This document shows, one piece after another, positions 9,225 through 18,835 of a stretch of DNA of 45,819 nucleotides. Location of the stretch: the NCBI GenBank assembly GCA_017449215.1, contig JAFSJY010000050.1, forward strand, positions 1 through 45,819, in the 5' to 3' direction. The notes below the pieces were generated by a model. That model did no database searches. It saw nothing but the letters and a program-made list of their open reading frames with translations, and was not told where the DNA came from. Numbering within the stretch: the first letter of the stretch is position 1; each line of letters starts with the position of its first letter. The position numbers were made by a program, and so were the translations under genes. This stretch comes from Acholeplasmatales bacterium. Its GTDB lineage: Bacteria > Bacillota_I > Bacilli_A > Acholeplasmatales > Anaeroplasmataceae.

Positions 9225-9253
9225 ATTCTATCGCTAGTTCGAATGCTTGTCAA
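9225..9253 (-). promoter_or_regulatory. glnN promoter
   Basis: TTGACA (9248-9253, minus strand) and TAGAAT (9225-9230) are separated by exactly 17 bases, a near-consensus sigma-A promoter. Transcription would start around 9217-9218, placing the terminator leader at the very beginning of the RNA. Confidence 0.8.
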
Positions 9254-9343
9254 CATAAAAATGATAAAAATTTCAAAAAACGTCAAAAATTGAAATATAA
9301 TTCCTTAAATCGGCGAAAATTTTGAATAAAAATTAAATAATAG

Positions 9344-9372
9344 TTGACATCTTGCGTGAATAGTTATATTAT
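9344..9372 (+). promoter_or_regulatory. gltB promoter
   Basis: TTGACA (9344-9349) and TATTAT (9367-9372) are separated by 17 bases. The predicted start near 9379-9380 places the hexaloop hairpin at the very 5' end of the RNA. No GlnR-like TGTNAN7TNACA box was seen in the divergent region. Confidence 0.8.
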
Positions 9373-9378
9373 ATTTTC

Positions 9379-9442
9379 GAACAATGGTGTTCACCTTTAT
9401 GATGTTATTGGCGTCATTTTGTAGGGGTGAACGCCTTTTTTT
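9379..9442 (+). promoter_or_regulatory. gltB leader: terminator overlapping a hexaloop hairpin
   Basis: GGTGTTCACC (9386-9395) pairs with GGTGAACGCC (9426-9435) followed by seven Ts, forming an intrinsic terminator before gltB. The left arm overlaps an alternative hairpin, GAAC-AATGGT-GTTC (9379-9392), with a six-base loop carrying A at position 1 and G at position 4. A second hairpin, ATGATG/CGTCAT (9399-9404 with 9412-9417, loop TTATTGG), follows six bases later. The arrangement of first hairpin, second hairpin and competing terminator matches the glnN leader and resembles known ANTAR-controlled leaders. The second loop is seven bases rather than six, so the match is imperfect. Confidence 0.78.
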
Positions 9443-9470
9443 AATTTTATAAGGAAGAGGGTATTATATT

Positions 9471-12400
9471 ATGTACGAACAAGAAAAGGTAGGTTTATAT
9501 AATCCAAGTTATGAGCATGATGCTTGTGGTATTGGTGCTATAGCTCAAATTAAAGGAATAAAAACTCATAAGACGATTAAAGATGCCCTCAACATATTAA
9601 TTCATCTAGAGCATAGAGGAGGAACAGGTGCTGAGGATAATTCAGGTGATGGTGCCGGAATCTTATTCCAAATTCCTGATAAATTCTTTAGAAGCGAAAA
9701 GCTAGACTTTACATTACCTAAGCTAGGATCTTATGGTGTAGGTCAAATATTCTTATCTAAAAACGAGGATATTAGAAATAAGGAATTATCTATTATAGAT
9801 GATACATTTAATAAAGAAGGATTAGAAATATTAGGTTATAGAAGAGTTCCTGTAGATACATATGGAATTGGTCAAACTGCAATTAAGACAATGCCATATA
9901 TTATGCAGGTATTCGTTAAAAAGCCTAGTGATATAGAAGAAGGATTACCTTTCGAAAGAAAGCTATATGTTGTTAGAAGAGTAATTGAAACTCTAGCAAT
10001 TAAAAATAAATTAAATATATATTTTTGTTCTTTATCTTCAAGAACAATAGTATATAAGGGAATGCTTGTGTCTACACAGGTAAGAGATTTCTATCTAGAT
10101 TTAAAGGATACTAATGTTGAAACTGCTATTGCGTTAGTTCACTCAAGATTCTCAACTAATACATTCCCATCTTGGGAAAGAGCTCATCCTAATAGATATT
10201 TATGTCATAATGGTGAAATCAATACTATTAGAGGTAATGTTAATAATGTTAAATCAAGAGAAGGCTTATTTGAATCTGAAATATTTAATGATGATTTAAA
10301 GAAGATTATTCCATTAATTCCAAAGGAATCTTCAGATTCTGCAATGTTTGATAATTTCTTAGAGTTCTTATATTTAAATGGTAGAACACTAGAAGAAACA
10401 ATTATGATGATGATTCCAGAGCCATGGATGAAGAATGTAGTTATGAATGAGAATTTAAAGGCATTCTATGAATTCCATTCAACATTCCTAGAGCCATGGG
10501 ATGGACCAGCAGCTATTTTGTTTACAGATGGTATTAAATTAGGTGCTTCACTAGATAGAAATGGTTTAAGACCTTCTAGATATTATGTAACTAAGGATGA
10601 TTATTTAATTCTATTTAGTGAAACGGGTTCTCTTCCTATTGATGAAAAGAATATATTAGAAAAGAAGAGACTAGAGCCTGGTAAGATTTTATTAGTTGAT
10701 ACTAATGTAGGTAAGATTATTTCTAATGATGAAATTAAAATGAATTATTCAAAGAAGCTTCCTTATAAGGAATGGAATGAAAATATCATTCATGTAGATA
10801 AGCTAAAGGCTCATAAGGAAACAAATAATGATGATATTCATTTTATTCAACATGAATTAAATTATACATATGATGAATTAATGGAGGGGATTATTCCTCT
10901 TGCTAATAATGATGCTGAAAAGGTAGTATCTATGGGTAATGATTTACCTTTAGCAGTATTAATGGAAAAGGAATTTAATTTATATCAATTCTTTAAGCAA
11001 AGATTTGCCCAAGTAACTAACCCACCTATCGATTCAATTAGAGAAGATGTAGTTATGTCTTCACTAATGTATTTAGGTAGAGAAGGAAATCTATTAAATC
11101 CTACTAAGGTTAATGCTAGAAGAATTAGAATTGAAAACCCTATTTTATCACAAGAAGAATTTAATAAGGTTAAATATATTGATAAATCATATCAAATTAA
11201 GGTAGATGTTGTATCTTATGTATATGATTATAAGAAAGAAAAAATGGGTGATGCCCTAGATAGAATATTTAAGGAATGTGAAAAGAAGATTGATGATGGT
11301 GCTTCAATTATTATCTTAACTGATAGAGGGGCTAAGGGATTAAAGATTCCTTCATTATTAGTATCTTCAGGCTTACATCAATATTTAACAAGAGTATCAA
11401 AAAGAACTCATGTTTCTATCGTATTAGAGGCTGCAGAGCCAAGAGAGGTTCATCATTTCGCTGCGTTAATTGGCTTTGGTGTTAATGCTATCTATCCTTA
11501 TTTAGTATATGAAACAATTGAAGAATATGCAGAAAGAGGATATTTAACAGTTGATGCTAAAAAGGCAATTGAAAATTATAGACATGCCACATTAAAGAGT
11601 ATAACTAAGATTATTTCTAAGATGGGTATTTCAACAATCCAATCATATAATGGTGCTCAGATTTTTGAATGTATTGGCTTATCTGATGAAATCATTGATA
11701 AATACTTTACAAATACTCCAAATTCTGTTGGTGGTATTAGTATGGATTTAATTGAAGAAAACTCAATTAAGCTATATCAAAAGGCATTAACTAGAAGTGA
11801 TGATACACTAGATTCTATGGGCTTACATGGATATAGAAAGAATAAGCATGATCATATTTATGATCCAGTTGCCATATTTACATTACAGGCAGCATGTAGA
11901 AGTGGTGATTATAAGCAATATAAGGACTTCACTTCACTATTAAGTAAAAAGAGAATTAATATTAGGGACACATTAGATTTAGATTTCAGCCATTCAATTT
12001 CAATTGATGAGGTTGAAAGTGTTGATAATATTGTTAAGAGATTTAAAACTGGTGCGATGAGCTATGGTTCTATATCTAAGGAAGCTCATGAATGTATGGC
12101 AATTGCCATGAATATTTTAGGTGGTAAGTCTAACACTGGTGAAGGTGGAGAGGAAAGAAGTAGATATTATTCTACTGATGGAATCGATAGATGCTCCAAG
12201 ATTAAGCAGGTTGCATCAGGTAGATTTGGTGTTACTATTGAATATTTAACAAACGCAATTGAAATTCAAATTAAGATGGCTCAGGGTGCTAAGCCAGGTG
12301 AGGGTGGACAATTACCAGGTCAAAAGGTATTCCCTTGGATAGCTAAGGCTAGACATTCAACTCCTGGTGTTTCATTAATATCACCTCCACCACATCATGA

Positions 12401-13943
12401 TATTTATTCAATTGAGGATTTAGCTCAACTAATTTATGATTTAAAGAATGCTAATAGGGATGCTAGAATCTCTGTTAAGCTTGTTTCTGAATCTGGTGTT
12501 GGTACAATCGCCGCTGGTGTTGTTAAGGCTGGTGCGAATACAATATTAATTTCAGGATATGATGGTGGTACAGGAGCTTCTCCTAGAACATCTATTTCTA
12601 ATGCAGGTATTCCATGGGAGATTGGTTTATCTGAAACACATCAAACATTAGTATTAAATGGCTTAAGAGATAGAATCAGACTTGAAACTGATGGTAAGCT
12701 TTTAACTGGTAAGGATTTAGCAGTAGCTATATTATTAGGTGCTGAGGAATTCGGCTTCGCAACAGGACCATTAATCGCAATGGGCTGTATTATGATGAGA
12801 GTATGTAACATGAATACATGTCCCGTAGGTGTTGCTACTCAAGATGAAAAGCTACGTAAGAATTTCAAGGGTAAGCCTGAATATGTTATTAATTTCATGA
12901 GATTTATTGCTCAGGAATTAAGAGAATATATGGCTATGCTTGGATTTAAGACTATTGATGAGATGGTTGGTCATACTGAATTATTATCATTAAAGCCTGA
13001 ATATAAGAATAGATTAAATGTATCTAAGCTATTATTCAACGCAAAGGTAGTAAATAGACATGACAATATCTTCAAGGAATATAAGAAGATAGATTTAAAT
13101 AATACATTAGACTGTAGAATGCTATTACCTTTATGTGAGGAATCTATTAAATATGGTCATGTTAAGGAAATGAACATTGAAATATCTAATGTTAATAGAT
13201 CACTAGGTACTATCCTATCTAATGAAATTACTAAGGTATATAAGGATAAGGGCTTAAAGGATGATACTATCATTATCAATGCAAATGGTAATGCTGGTAA
13301 CTCATTTGGTGCATTCCTAACTAATGGTGTTACATTAAATGTTACAGGTGATGCTAATGACTATTTAGGTAAGGGCCTATGTGGTGGAAAGATTATTGTT
13401 AAATCATCTGATAAGGCTACATTCGCACCTGAAAAGAATATCATTTGTGGTAATGTTGCACTTTATGGTGCTACATCTGGAGAAGTATATTTAGATGGTA
13501 TTTGTGGTGAAAGATTCTCAATTAGAAATTCTGGTGCTAAGGTTGTAGCACTTGGCTGCGGATTACATGGCTGTGAATATATGACAGGTGGTGTTGTCGT
13601 ATTATTAGGTAAGATTGGTAGAAACTTCGCTGCTGGTATGAGTGGTGGTGTTGCTTATATCTATGGTCCTACTAATAAGAAGAACATCAACACTGAGCTT
13701 GTTTCTATATTAGATGTTGATGATAAGGATTCAAAGGTAATTAAGGAATTATTAGCAAATCATATTAAATATACAAATAGTGAATATGTATCAAATTTAT
13801 TATATAACTTTGATCCAAAGGATTATTTTAAGGTATTACCTAATGATTATGCTAAGATTCTATCTTATATGGAAGAAGCAAAGAATTTAGGAATCGAAGA
13901 TTCTGAATTATATGCATTTAATAAGTTTACGGGGGTGAAATAA
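9471..13943 (+). CDS. gltB: Glutamate synthase large subunit (GOGAT)
   Basis: The product moves the glutamine amide to 2-oxoglutarate, giving two glutamates per cycle with glutamine synthetase. At 1490 residues it is a full-length bacterial-type large subunit. A propeptide of 18 residues precedes the nucleophile cysteine (HDA-CGIGA). The amidotransferase domain follows with RGGTGAEDNSGDGAGI, then the central domain, then the FMN/2-oxoglutarate synthase domain (GAMSYGSIS, GEGGEE, KPGEGGQLPG, YDGGTGASP). The 3Fe-4S ligand cluster CNMNTCPVGVAT lies near residue 1110, and a glycine-rich beta-helix closes the protein. It is the first gene of the rightward operon, behind the terminator leader, and its stop codon overlaps the gltD start by one base. 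Confidence 0.97.
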   Translation: MYEQEKVGLYNPSYEHDACGIGAIAQIKGIKTHKTIKDALNILIHLEHRGGTGAEDNSGDGAGILFQIPDKFFRSEKLDFTLPKLGSYGVGQIFLSKNEDIRNKELSIIDDTFNKEGLEILGYRRVPVDTYGIGQTAIKTMPYIMQVFVKKPSDIEEGLPFERKLYVVRRVIETLAIKNKLNIYFCSLSSRTIVYKGMLVSTQVRDFYLDLKDTNVETAIALVHSRFSTNTFPSWERAHPNRYLCHNGEINTIRGNVNNVKSREGLFESEIFNDDLKKIIPLIPKESSDSAMFDNFLEFLYLNGRTLEETIMMMIPEPWMKNVVMNENLKAFYEFHSTFLEPWDGPAAILFTDGIKLGASLDRNGLRPSRYYVTKDDYLILFSETGSLPIDEKNILEKKRLEPGKILLVDTNVGKIISNDEIKMNYSKKLPYKEWNENIIHVDKLKAHKETNNDDIHFIQHELNYTYDELMEGIIPLANNDAEKVVSMGNDLPLAVLMEKEFNLYQFFKQRFAQVTNPPIDSIREDVVMSSLMYLGREGNLLNPTKVNARRIRIENPILSQEEFNKVKYIDKSYQIKVDVVSYVYDYKKEKMGDALDRIFKECEKKIDDGASIIILTDRGAKGLKIPSLLVSSGLHQYLTRVSKRTHVSIVLEAAEPREVHHFAALIGFGVNAIYPYLVYETIEEYAERGYLTVDAKKAIENYRHATLKSITKIISKMGISTIQSYNGAQIFECIGLSDEIIDKYFTNTPNSVGGISMDLIEENSIKLYQKALTRSDDTLDSMGLHGYRKNKHDHIYDPVAIFTLQAACRSGDYKQYKDFTSLLSKKRINIRDTLDLDFSHSISIDEVESVDNIVKRFKTGAMSYGSISKEAHECMAIAMNILGGKSNTGEGGEERSRYYSTDGIDRCSKIKQVASGRFGVTIEYLTNAIEIQIKMAQGAKPGEGGQLPGQKVFPWIAKARHSTPGVSLISPPPHHDIYSIEDLAQLIYDLKNANRDARISVKLVSESGVGTIAAGVVKAGANTILISGYDGGTGASPRTSISNAGIPWEIGLSETHQTLVLNGLRDRIRLETDGKLLTGKDLAVAILLGAEEFGFATGPLIAMGCIMMRVCNMNTCPVGVATQDEKLRKNFKGKPEYVINFMRFIAQELREYMAMLGFKTIDEMVGHTELLSLKPEYKNRLNVSKLLFNAKVVNRHDNIFKEYKKIDLNNTLDCRMLLPLCEESIKYGHVKEMNIEISNVNRSLGTILSNEITKVYKDKGLKDDTIIINANGNAGNSFGAFLTNGVTLNVTGDANDYLGKGLCGGKIIVKSSDKATFAPEKNIICGNVALYGATSGEVYLDGICGERFSIRNSGAKVVALGCGLHGCEYMTGGVVVLLGKIGRNFAAGMSGGVAYIYGPTNKKNINTELVSILDVDDKDSKVIKELLANHIKYTNSEYVSNLLYNFDPKDYFKVLPNDYAKILSYMEEAKNLGIEDSELYAFNKFTGVK

Positions 13944-15376
13944 TGGGAAAGCCTACTGGATTTATGGAATTTGAAAGAAAAAATAAGCCTGAGGTAGAGG
14001 TTCTAAAAAGAATCGAAAACTTCAATGATTTTCATATTCCATTTGATTTAAAAACTCAACAGGAGCAAGCCTCTAGATGTATGAATTGCGGTGTCCCATT
14101 TTGTCAGTCCGCAATGAAGGTAAATAATAGAAATGTTGGCTGTCCACTTTCTAATTTAATTCCTGAATGGAATCATCTAATTTATTTAGGATTATTTGAG
14201 GAAGCCTATAAGAGATTAGAAAAGACAGCTCCATTTCCTGAGTTTACAGGTAATGTATGCCCAGCATTATGTGAGGCATGCTGCTCATGTAGTATAAATA
14301 ATGAATCAGTATCTATTAGAGCTAATGAACTATTTTTAATTGAAAAAGCATTTGAAAATGGTTGGATTAAGCCTAAGAAGGATATTAAAAGAAATAATGT
14401 TAAGGTTGCTGTGATTGGATCTGGTCCTTCTGGATTATCTGCCGCTAAAAGATTAAATGATAATGGCTTTAGTGTAACAGTATATGAAAAGAATGATAGA
14501 TTCGGTGGATTATTAATGTATGGCATTCCTAATATGAAAATAGAAAAAAGAATTATTGAAAGAAGAATAAATCTTTTAAAGGAAGAAGGAATTACATTCA
14601 TTAATAATACTAAAATTGGTGTTGATGTTACTATGGATGAGCTAAATGAAAAATATGATGAAATCATTTTTGCTTGTGGTACATCATTAGCTAGACCTTT
14701 AGCTGTTAAGAATAATGATGCTAAGGGTATTGTATATGCAGTAGATTTCTTAACTAAGACCACTAAGAATTTATTAGATAAGGCTGAATTTGAATATAAT
14801 CTAAAGGATAAAAATGTAATTATCGTTGGTGGTGGTGATACTGCAAATGACTGTTGTGGTACCGCTGCGAGAGAAAAGGCTAAATCAATTATTGAGCTTG
14901 AAATAACTAAGGAACCACCACTAGAAAACACATTACCTTGGCCTAATTATCCTAATAAAAAGAAGACTGATTATGGTGTATTAGAGGCTAATACATTAAT
15001 GGGTCATGATATTAGAAGATATGAAACAACTATTGATGAGGTTGTTAAGGAAGATAGTAAATTAACTGGAGTATATATTAAGAAGGTTAAATTCGTTAAT
15101 GAGGGTGGAAAAACTAAATTAGTTGATGTTCCTAACACAAGAGAATATTTACCATGTGACTATTTAATTATCGCTATGGGATTCTTAGGAACTACTACAG
15201 AAGATTTAAATAATTATAAGCTAGATTCTGTTAATAACAGAGTTAAGCTTAATAGTTTTAAGTATAATGATAAGATTTCTGTTTGTGGTGATATGAAAAA
15301 TGGTCAATCTTTAGTAGTAATTGCAATAAAAGATGGGATTGATTGTGCAGATCAATTAATTATAAAGTATAATTAA
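13943..15376 (+). CDS. gltD: Glutamate synthase small subunit
   Basis: This is the FAD-dependent NAD(P)H dehydrogenase subunit of GOGAT, feeding electrons to the large subunit. The N-terminal cysteine region (CMNCGVPFCQ, then GCPLSNLIPEW, then CPALCEACCSC) binds two 4Fe-4S clusters. The FAD motif VAVIGSGPSGLSAA is near residue 154 and the NAD(P)H motif VIIVGGGDTAND near residue 292. The C-terminal CGDMKNGQSLVVIAI is typical of the family. Length (477) is normal. The start overlaps the gltB stop, so the two are translationally coupled. A paralogue of the same fold, NfnB, is encoded at 39111 with its own partner, so the two can be told apart by context. Confidence 0.96.
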   Translation: MGKPTGFMEFERKNKPEVEVLKRIENFNDFHIPFDLKTQQEQASRCMNCGVPFCQSAMKVNNRNVGCPLSNLIPEWNHLIYLGLFEEAYKRLEKTAPFPEFTGNVCPALCEACCSCSINNESVSIRANELFLIEKAFENGWIKPKKDIKRNNVKVAVIGSGPSGLSAAKRLNDNGFSVTVYEKNDRFGGLLMYGIPNMKIEKRIIERRINLLKEEGITFINNTKIGVDVTMDELNEKYDEIIFACGTSLARPLAVKNNDAKGIVYAVDFLTKTTKNLLDKAEFEYNLKDKNVIIVGGGDTANDCCGTAAREKAKSIIELEITKEPPLENTLPWPNYPNKKKTDYGVLEANTLMGHDIRRYETTIDEVVKEDSKLTGVYIKKVKFVNEGGKTKLVDVPNTREYLPCDYLIIAMGFLGTTTEDLNNYKLDSVNNRVKLNSFKYNDKISVCGDMKNGQSLVVIAIKDGIDCADQLIIKYN

Positions 15377-15415
15377 TCAGTAAGGTTTATTTAATTAATT
15401 ACAAGGAGGTACTTT

Positions 15416-16609
15416 ATGTACGATATAGAAACAATTTTAGAATATGTTAAGGAAGAGGATATTAAATTCATTAGATTAGCATTTATTGATATTTATGGTA
15501 AGCAAAAGAATGTATCAATAATGCCACATGAATTAGAAAAGGCATTTAAGTATGGTATTTCCATTGATTCAATGGCAATTGATGGATTTGAAAGCGGATA
15601 TAAATCTGATTTATTCTTATTCCCAAATCCTGACACAATAACAATCCTTCCTTGGAGACCAAGAGAGGGTAGAGTTATTAGAATGTTCTGTGACATAAAG
15701 TATCCCGATGGAACTGATTTTATTTGCGATACTAGAAAGCTATTAATTAACGCAATTAATGAAGCTAAGAAGAATGGATTAGAATTCCATTTTGGATCTG
15801 AAATAGAATTCTATTTATTTAAAGCAGATGATGAGGGTGAATCAACTGGTGTTACTTATGATAAGGCTGGTTATATGGATATCGCTCCTGATGATAAGGG
15901 TGAGAACATAAGAAGAGAAATATGTCTTACTCTTGAGGAGATGGATATTATGCCAGAAAGAAGCCATCATGAGGAAGGTCCAGGACAAAATGAGGTTGCC
16001 TTCAGATATTCTGATGCCTTAAGAGCTGCCGATGAGGCTGTAACATTTAAGACTGTAGTTAAAACTGTAGCTGGAAGAAATGGATTATATGCATCATTTA
16101 ATCCAAAGCCAATTAGTGATAAGCCAGGTAATGGATATCATATTAATTTCTCAGTTGCAGGTGGAGATTTAGATAGCGCAATCGAGGGTGTATTAACACA
16201 CATAAAGGAAATTACAGCATTCTTAAATGTTAGTGATGAATCATATGAAAGATTAGGAAAGCTTATGGCTCCTAAATATATTTCTTGGAGTAGAGAAAAT
16301 AGAAGTGAGCTAATAAGAGTTCCTGCAGCTAAGGATAATTTTATTAGAGCTGAGCTTCGTTCACCAGATCCACAAATTAATCCATATGTTGCATTTACAT
16401 TATTAATATATGCAGGTATGGAGGGTATATTAAATAATTATAAGCTTAGACAGCCTGTTGATTCTGATTTAAATAAGGCGTCTGATGTTTTATTAGATAA
16501 ATTAGATAAATTACCATTAAGCTTAGAAGAAGCTAAGGAAGAGGCTAGAAATTCTAAGTTTGTTAATAAATATATTCCTAAGGAATTATTAGAAAATTAT
16601 TTAAAATAG
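15416..16609 (+). CDS. glnA: Short GSI-family glutamine synthetase
   Basis: The protein has glutamine synthetase I signatures: the N-terminal beta-grasp (FIRLAFIDIYGKQKNV), the metal-binding segment FGSEIEFYLF, HHEEGPGQNEVAF, the ammonium-site region GNGYHINFS, and SWSRENRSELIRVPA with ELRSPDPQINPY. At 397 residues it is about 45 shorter than Bacillus GlnA. The gaps are roughly 20 residues after GYHINFS and the C-terminal tail that in Bacillus GSI contributes to subunit contacts and feedback control. No adenylylation-tyrosine loop is seen. It lies 39 bases after gltD with AAGGAGG before the ATG, and directly upstream of the ANTAR gene. It may be a true synthetase or a related ligase; GSIII in the opposite arm may be the main enzyme. 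Confidence 0.85.
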   Translation: MYDIETILEYVKEEDIKFIRLAFIDIYGKQKNVSIMPHELEKAFKYGISIDSMAIDGFESGYKSDLFLFPNPDTITILPWRPREGRVIRMFCDIKYPDGTDFICDTRKLLINAINEAKKNGLEFHFGSEIEFYLFKADDEGESTGVTYDKAGYMDIAPDDKGENIRREICLTLEEMDIMPERSHHEEGPGQNEVAFRYSDALRAADEAVTFKTVVKTVAGRNGLYASFNPKPISDKPGNGYHINFSVAGGDLDSAIEGVLTHIKEITAFLNVSDESYERLGKLMAPKYISWSRENRSELIRVPAAKDNFIRAELRSPDPQINPYVAFTLLIYAGMEGILNNYKLRQPVDSDLNKASDVLLDKLDKLPLSLEEAKEEARNSKFVNKYIPKELLENYLK

Positions 16610-16623
16610 ATTGAGGTAGAAAA

Positions 16624-17202
16624 ATGCTTGATAGAATTTTTAGTGTACTATTAGTTACATCATCTAAAAATTTCTCTAATGGCATTTTATCTGCTTTATC
16701 TGAAACTAATTATGAAGTAACATTATCAGAGACAGTCCAAAAGGCTAAAAGAATGTTAGTTGAAAAGGACTTTGATATCATTATTGTTAATTGTCCAGTA
16801 ATTGATGATTTTGGTATGGAATTTGCAATAGATGAGGCAATAAGAGATATAAGTGGAATTATATTATTTGTTACTCCTGAGCTTGAATCAGAGGTCTATT
16901 ATAAAACGTGTGAATATGGAATATTAACGTTGGTTAAGCCAACCTCTAAGGGAATATTATTACAAACGCTAATGCTTCTTAGTGCGACGATTATAAAGAA
17001 AGAAAGCATGAGAGAAAAACCTAAGAATTTAAAGACAAGGCTTGAGGAAATAAAAATAATAAATACTGCTAAAATGCTACTTATTGAGCATAAGCATATA
17101 TCTGAGGATGAAGCTCATAAGTACTTAGAAAAAAGAGCTATGAATTTAAGAAAAAGTAAGGTAAAAATAGCCAGTGAAATTATAGAAGAGTATATAAAGT
17201 AA
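16624..17202 (+). CDS. ANTAR-domain antiterminator with pseudo-receiver
   Basis: Residues 1 to about 125 have the fold of a response-regulator receiver but lack its phosphorylation residues: the acidic pair is replaced in VLLVTSSKNF, and the acceptor aspartate is asparagine in IIIVNCPVIDD, while the KP motif (LVKPTS) remains. Residues from about 140 match an ANTAR RNA-binding domain (RLEEIKIINTAKMLL, then SEDEAHKYLEKRAMNLRKSK). ANTAR proteins bind paired hexaloop hairpins and prevent terminator formation. The gene is 14 bases after the GSI-like gene and 22 before pyrG. Similar regulators sit beside glutamine synthetase genes in clostridia. The likely targets are the leaders at 9170-9213 and 9379-9442. 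With no phosphorylation site, it may sense nitrogen by ligand or partner binding, possibly a glutamine synthetase. Confidence 0.88.
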   Translation: MLDRIFSVLLVTSSKNFSNGILSALSETNYEVTLSETVQKAKRMLVEKDFDIIIVNCPVIDDFGMEFAIDEAIRDISGIILFVTPELESEVYYKTCEYGILTLVKPTSKGILLQTLMLLSATIIKKESMREKPKNLKTRLEEIKIINTAKMLLIEHKHISEDEAHKYLEKRAMNLRKSKVKIASEIIEEYIK

Positions 17203-17224
17203 ATTGTTATAGGGAGGTCATTGT

Positions 17225-18835
17225 ATGAGTAAATATATTTTTGTTACAGGAGGAGTAGTATCAGGATTGGGCAAGGGTATAACTGCCGCGTCACTTGGTA
17301 GATTATTAAAGTCAAGAGGCTTAAAGGTAGCTGCTCAAAAGCTAGATCCTTATATTAATGTAGACCCTGGAACAATGTCTCCTTATCAACATGGTGAAGT
17401 ATTCGTAACTGAGGATGGTGCTGAAACAGATTTAGACTTAGGTCATTATGAAAGATTTATCGATGAGAATTTAAATAAATATTCAAATCTTACAACTGGT
17501 AAGGTATTCTCTAATGTATTAACAAAAGAAAGAAATGGAGATTATTTAGGTTCTACAGTTCAGATCATTCCAAATATAACAAATGAAATAAAGGAATTTA
17601 TATATAAGGTAGGTAAAAAGACTAACGCTGATGTAGTTATTACTGAAATTGGTGGTACTACAGGTGATATTGAATCTCAACCATTCCTAGAGGCTATCAG
17701 GCAGGTTGGTAGAGAGGTAGGAGATAATAATGCCTTATATATTCATGTTTGCTTAGTTCCTTATTTAAAGGCATCTAAGGAGCATAAATCAAAGCCGGTT
17801 CAGCATTCTGTTAAAGAATTAAGAGGAATGGGTATTTCTCCTAATATTATAATTTTAAGAACAGATGAAAAGATTACAGATGAAAACATCTTTAAGAAGG
17901 TAGCCTTATTCTGTGATGTTAAGCCTGACTGTGTTATTGAAAATACAACATTAGATGTTTTATATGAAGCACCATTAATGCTAGAGGCATCTAATTTAAG
18001 TAAGATTGTATGTAGAGAATTAAAGATTGAAGCTAATGAACCAGATTTAACTGAATGGAAGAATATGGTTAATAAGATTAAGAATTTAAAGCATGTTACT
18101 AATATTGCTTTAGTTGGTAAATATGTAGAGCTTCATGATGCATATCTATCAGTAGTAGAGGCATTACATCATGCTGGATATAGCTTAAGTACTAATATCA
18201 ATATTAAGTGGATTGATAGTGAAGAAATTACTAGTGCTAATGTTAAATCATATTTTGAAGGTATCGATGGAATCATTGTTCCTGGTGGATTTGGTAGTAG
18301 AGGAATTAACGGAATGATTTTATCTTGTAAATATGCAAGAGAAAATAATGTTCCTTATTTTGGAATTTGCTTAGGTATGCAAATAATGTGTATTGAATTT
18401 GCTAAGGATGTTTTAAAGAAGGCTGATGCTAATTCAAATGAATTCGATGATAAGTCATCATATAAGATTATCGATTATCTTGATGGTCAATCTGATGATA
18501 TTAAGAAGGGAGGTACCTTAAGATTAGGTGCTTATCCTTGTAAACTAAAGAAGAATTCAGTTATTCATAATGCATATAAAACTGAATTAATTAGTGAGCG
18601 TCACAGACATAGATATGAATTTAATAATAAATATCGTGATGATTTCATTAATGAAGGTATGACATTATGTGGTCTATCTCCTGATGAGAATTTAGTAGAG
18701 GCAGTTGAATTAAGTGATAGAGATTTCTTCGTTGGTGTTCAATATCATCCTGAATTTAAATCAAGACCAAATAAGGTACATCCATTATTCTTAGAATTTG
18801 TTAGAGCTTCTTTAGGAGGTAAACATGAGAATTAA
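17225..18835 (+). CDS. pyrG: CTP synthase
   Basis: This enzyme aminates UTP to CTP using ATP and glutamine, with GTP as activator. The N-terminal synthase domain opens with [13 protein letters not shown] (P-loop) and has the UTP-binding region [20 protein letters not shown]. The C-terminal class I glutamine amidotransferase domain has the nucleophile elbow YFGICLGMQ and the histidine-glutamate pair in QYHPEF. Length (536) is normal. GGGAGG sits before the ATG. It follows the ANTAR gene by 22 bases without a terminator, which places pyrimidine amination in the nitrogen operon; its last codons overlap the dapF start. Confidence 0.97.
   Translation: MSKYIFVTGGVVSGLGKGITAASLGRLLKSRGLKVAAQKLDPYINVDPGTMSPYQHGEVFVTEDGAETDLDLGHYERFIDENLNKYSNLTTGKVFSNVLTKERNGDYLGSTVQIIPNITNEIKEFIYKVGKKTNADVVITEIGGTTGDIESQPFLEAIRQVGREVGDNNALYIHVCLVPYLKASKEHKSKPVQHSVKELRGMGISPNIIILRTDEKITDENIFKKVALFCDVKPDCVIENTTLDVLYEAPLMLEASNLSKIVCRELKIEANEPDLTEWKNMVNKIKNLKHVTNIALVGKYVELHDAYLSVVEALHHAGYSLSTNINIKWIDSEEITSANVKSYFEGIDGIIVPGGFGSRGINGMILSCKYARENNVPYFGICLGMQIMCIEFAKDVLKKADANSNEFDDKSSYKIIDYLDGQSDDIKKGGTLRLGAYPCKLKKNSVIHNAYKTELISERHRHRYEFNNKYRDDFINEGMTLCGLSPDENLVEAVELSDRDFFVGVQYHPEFKSRPNKVHPLFLEFVRASLGGKHEN

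Noticed and set aside
9214-9378. GlnR or TnrA box between glnN and gltB
   Set aside because: No TGTNAN7TNACA match was found; only AT-rich sequence and the two promoters.
14206-14931. Long minus-strand frame inside gltD
   Set aside because: It is a shadow of gltD codon usage; low complexity, no ribosome site and full overlap with a certain gene.
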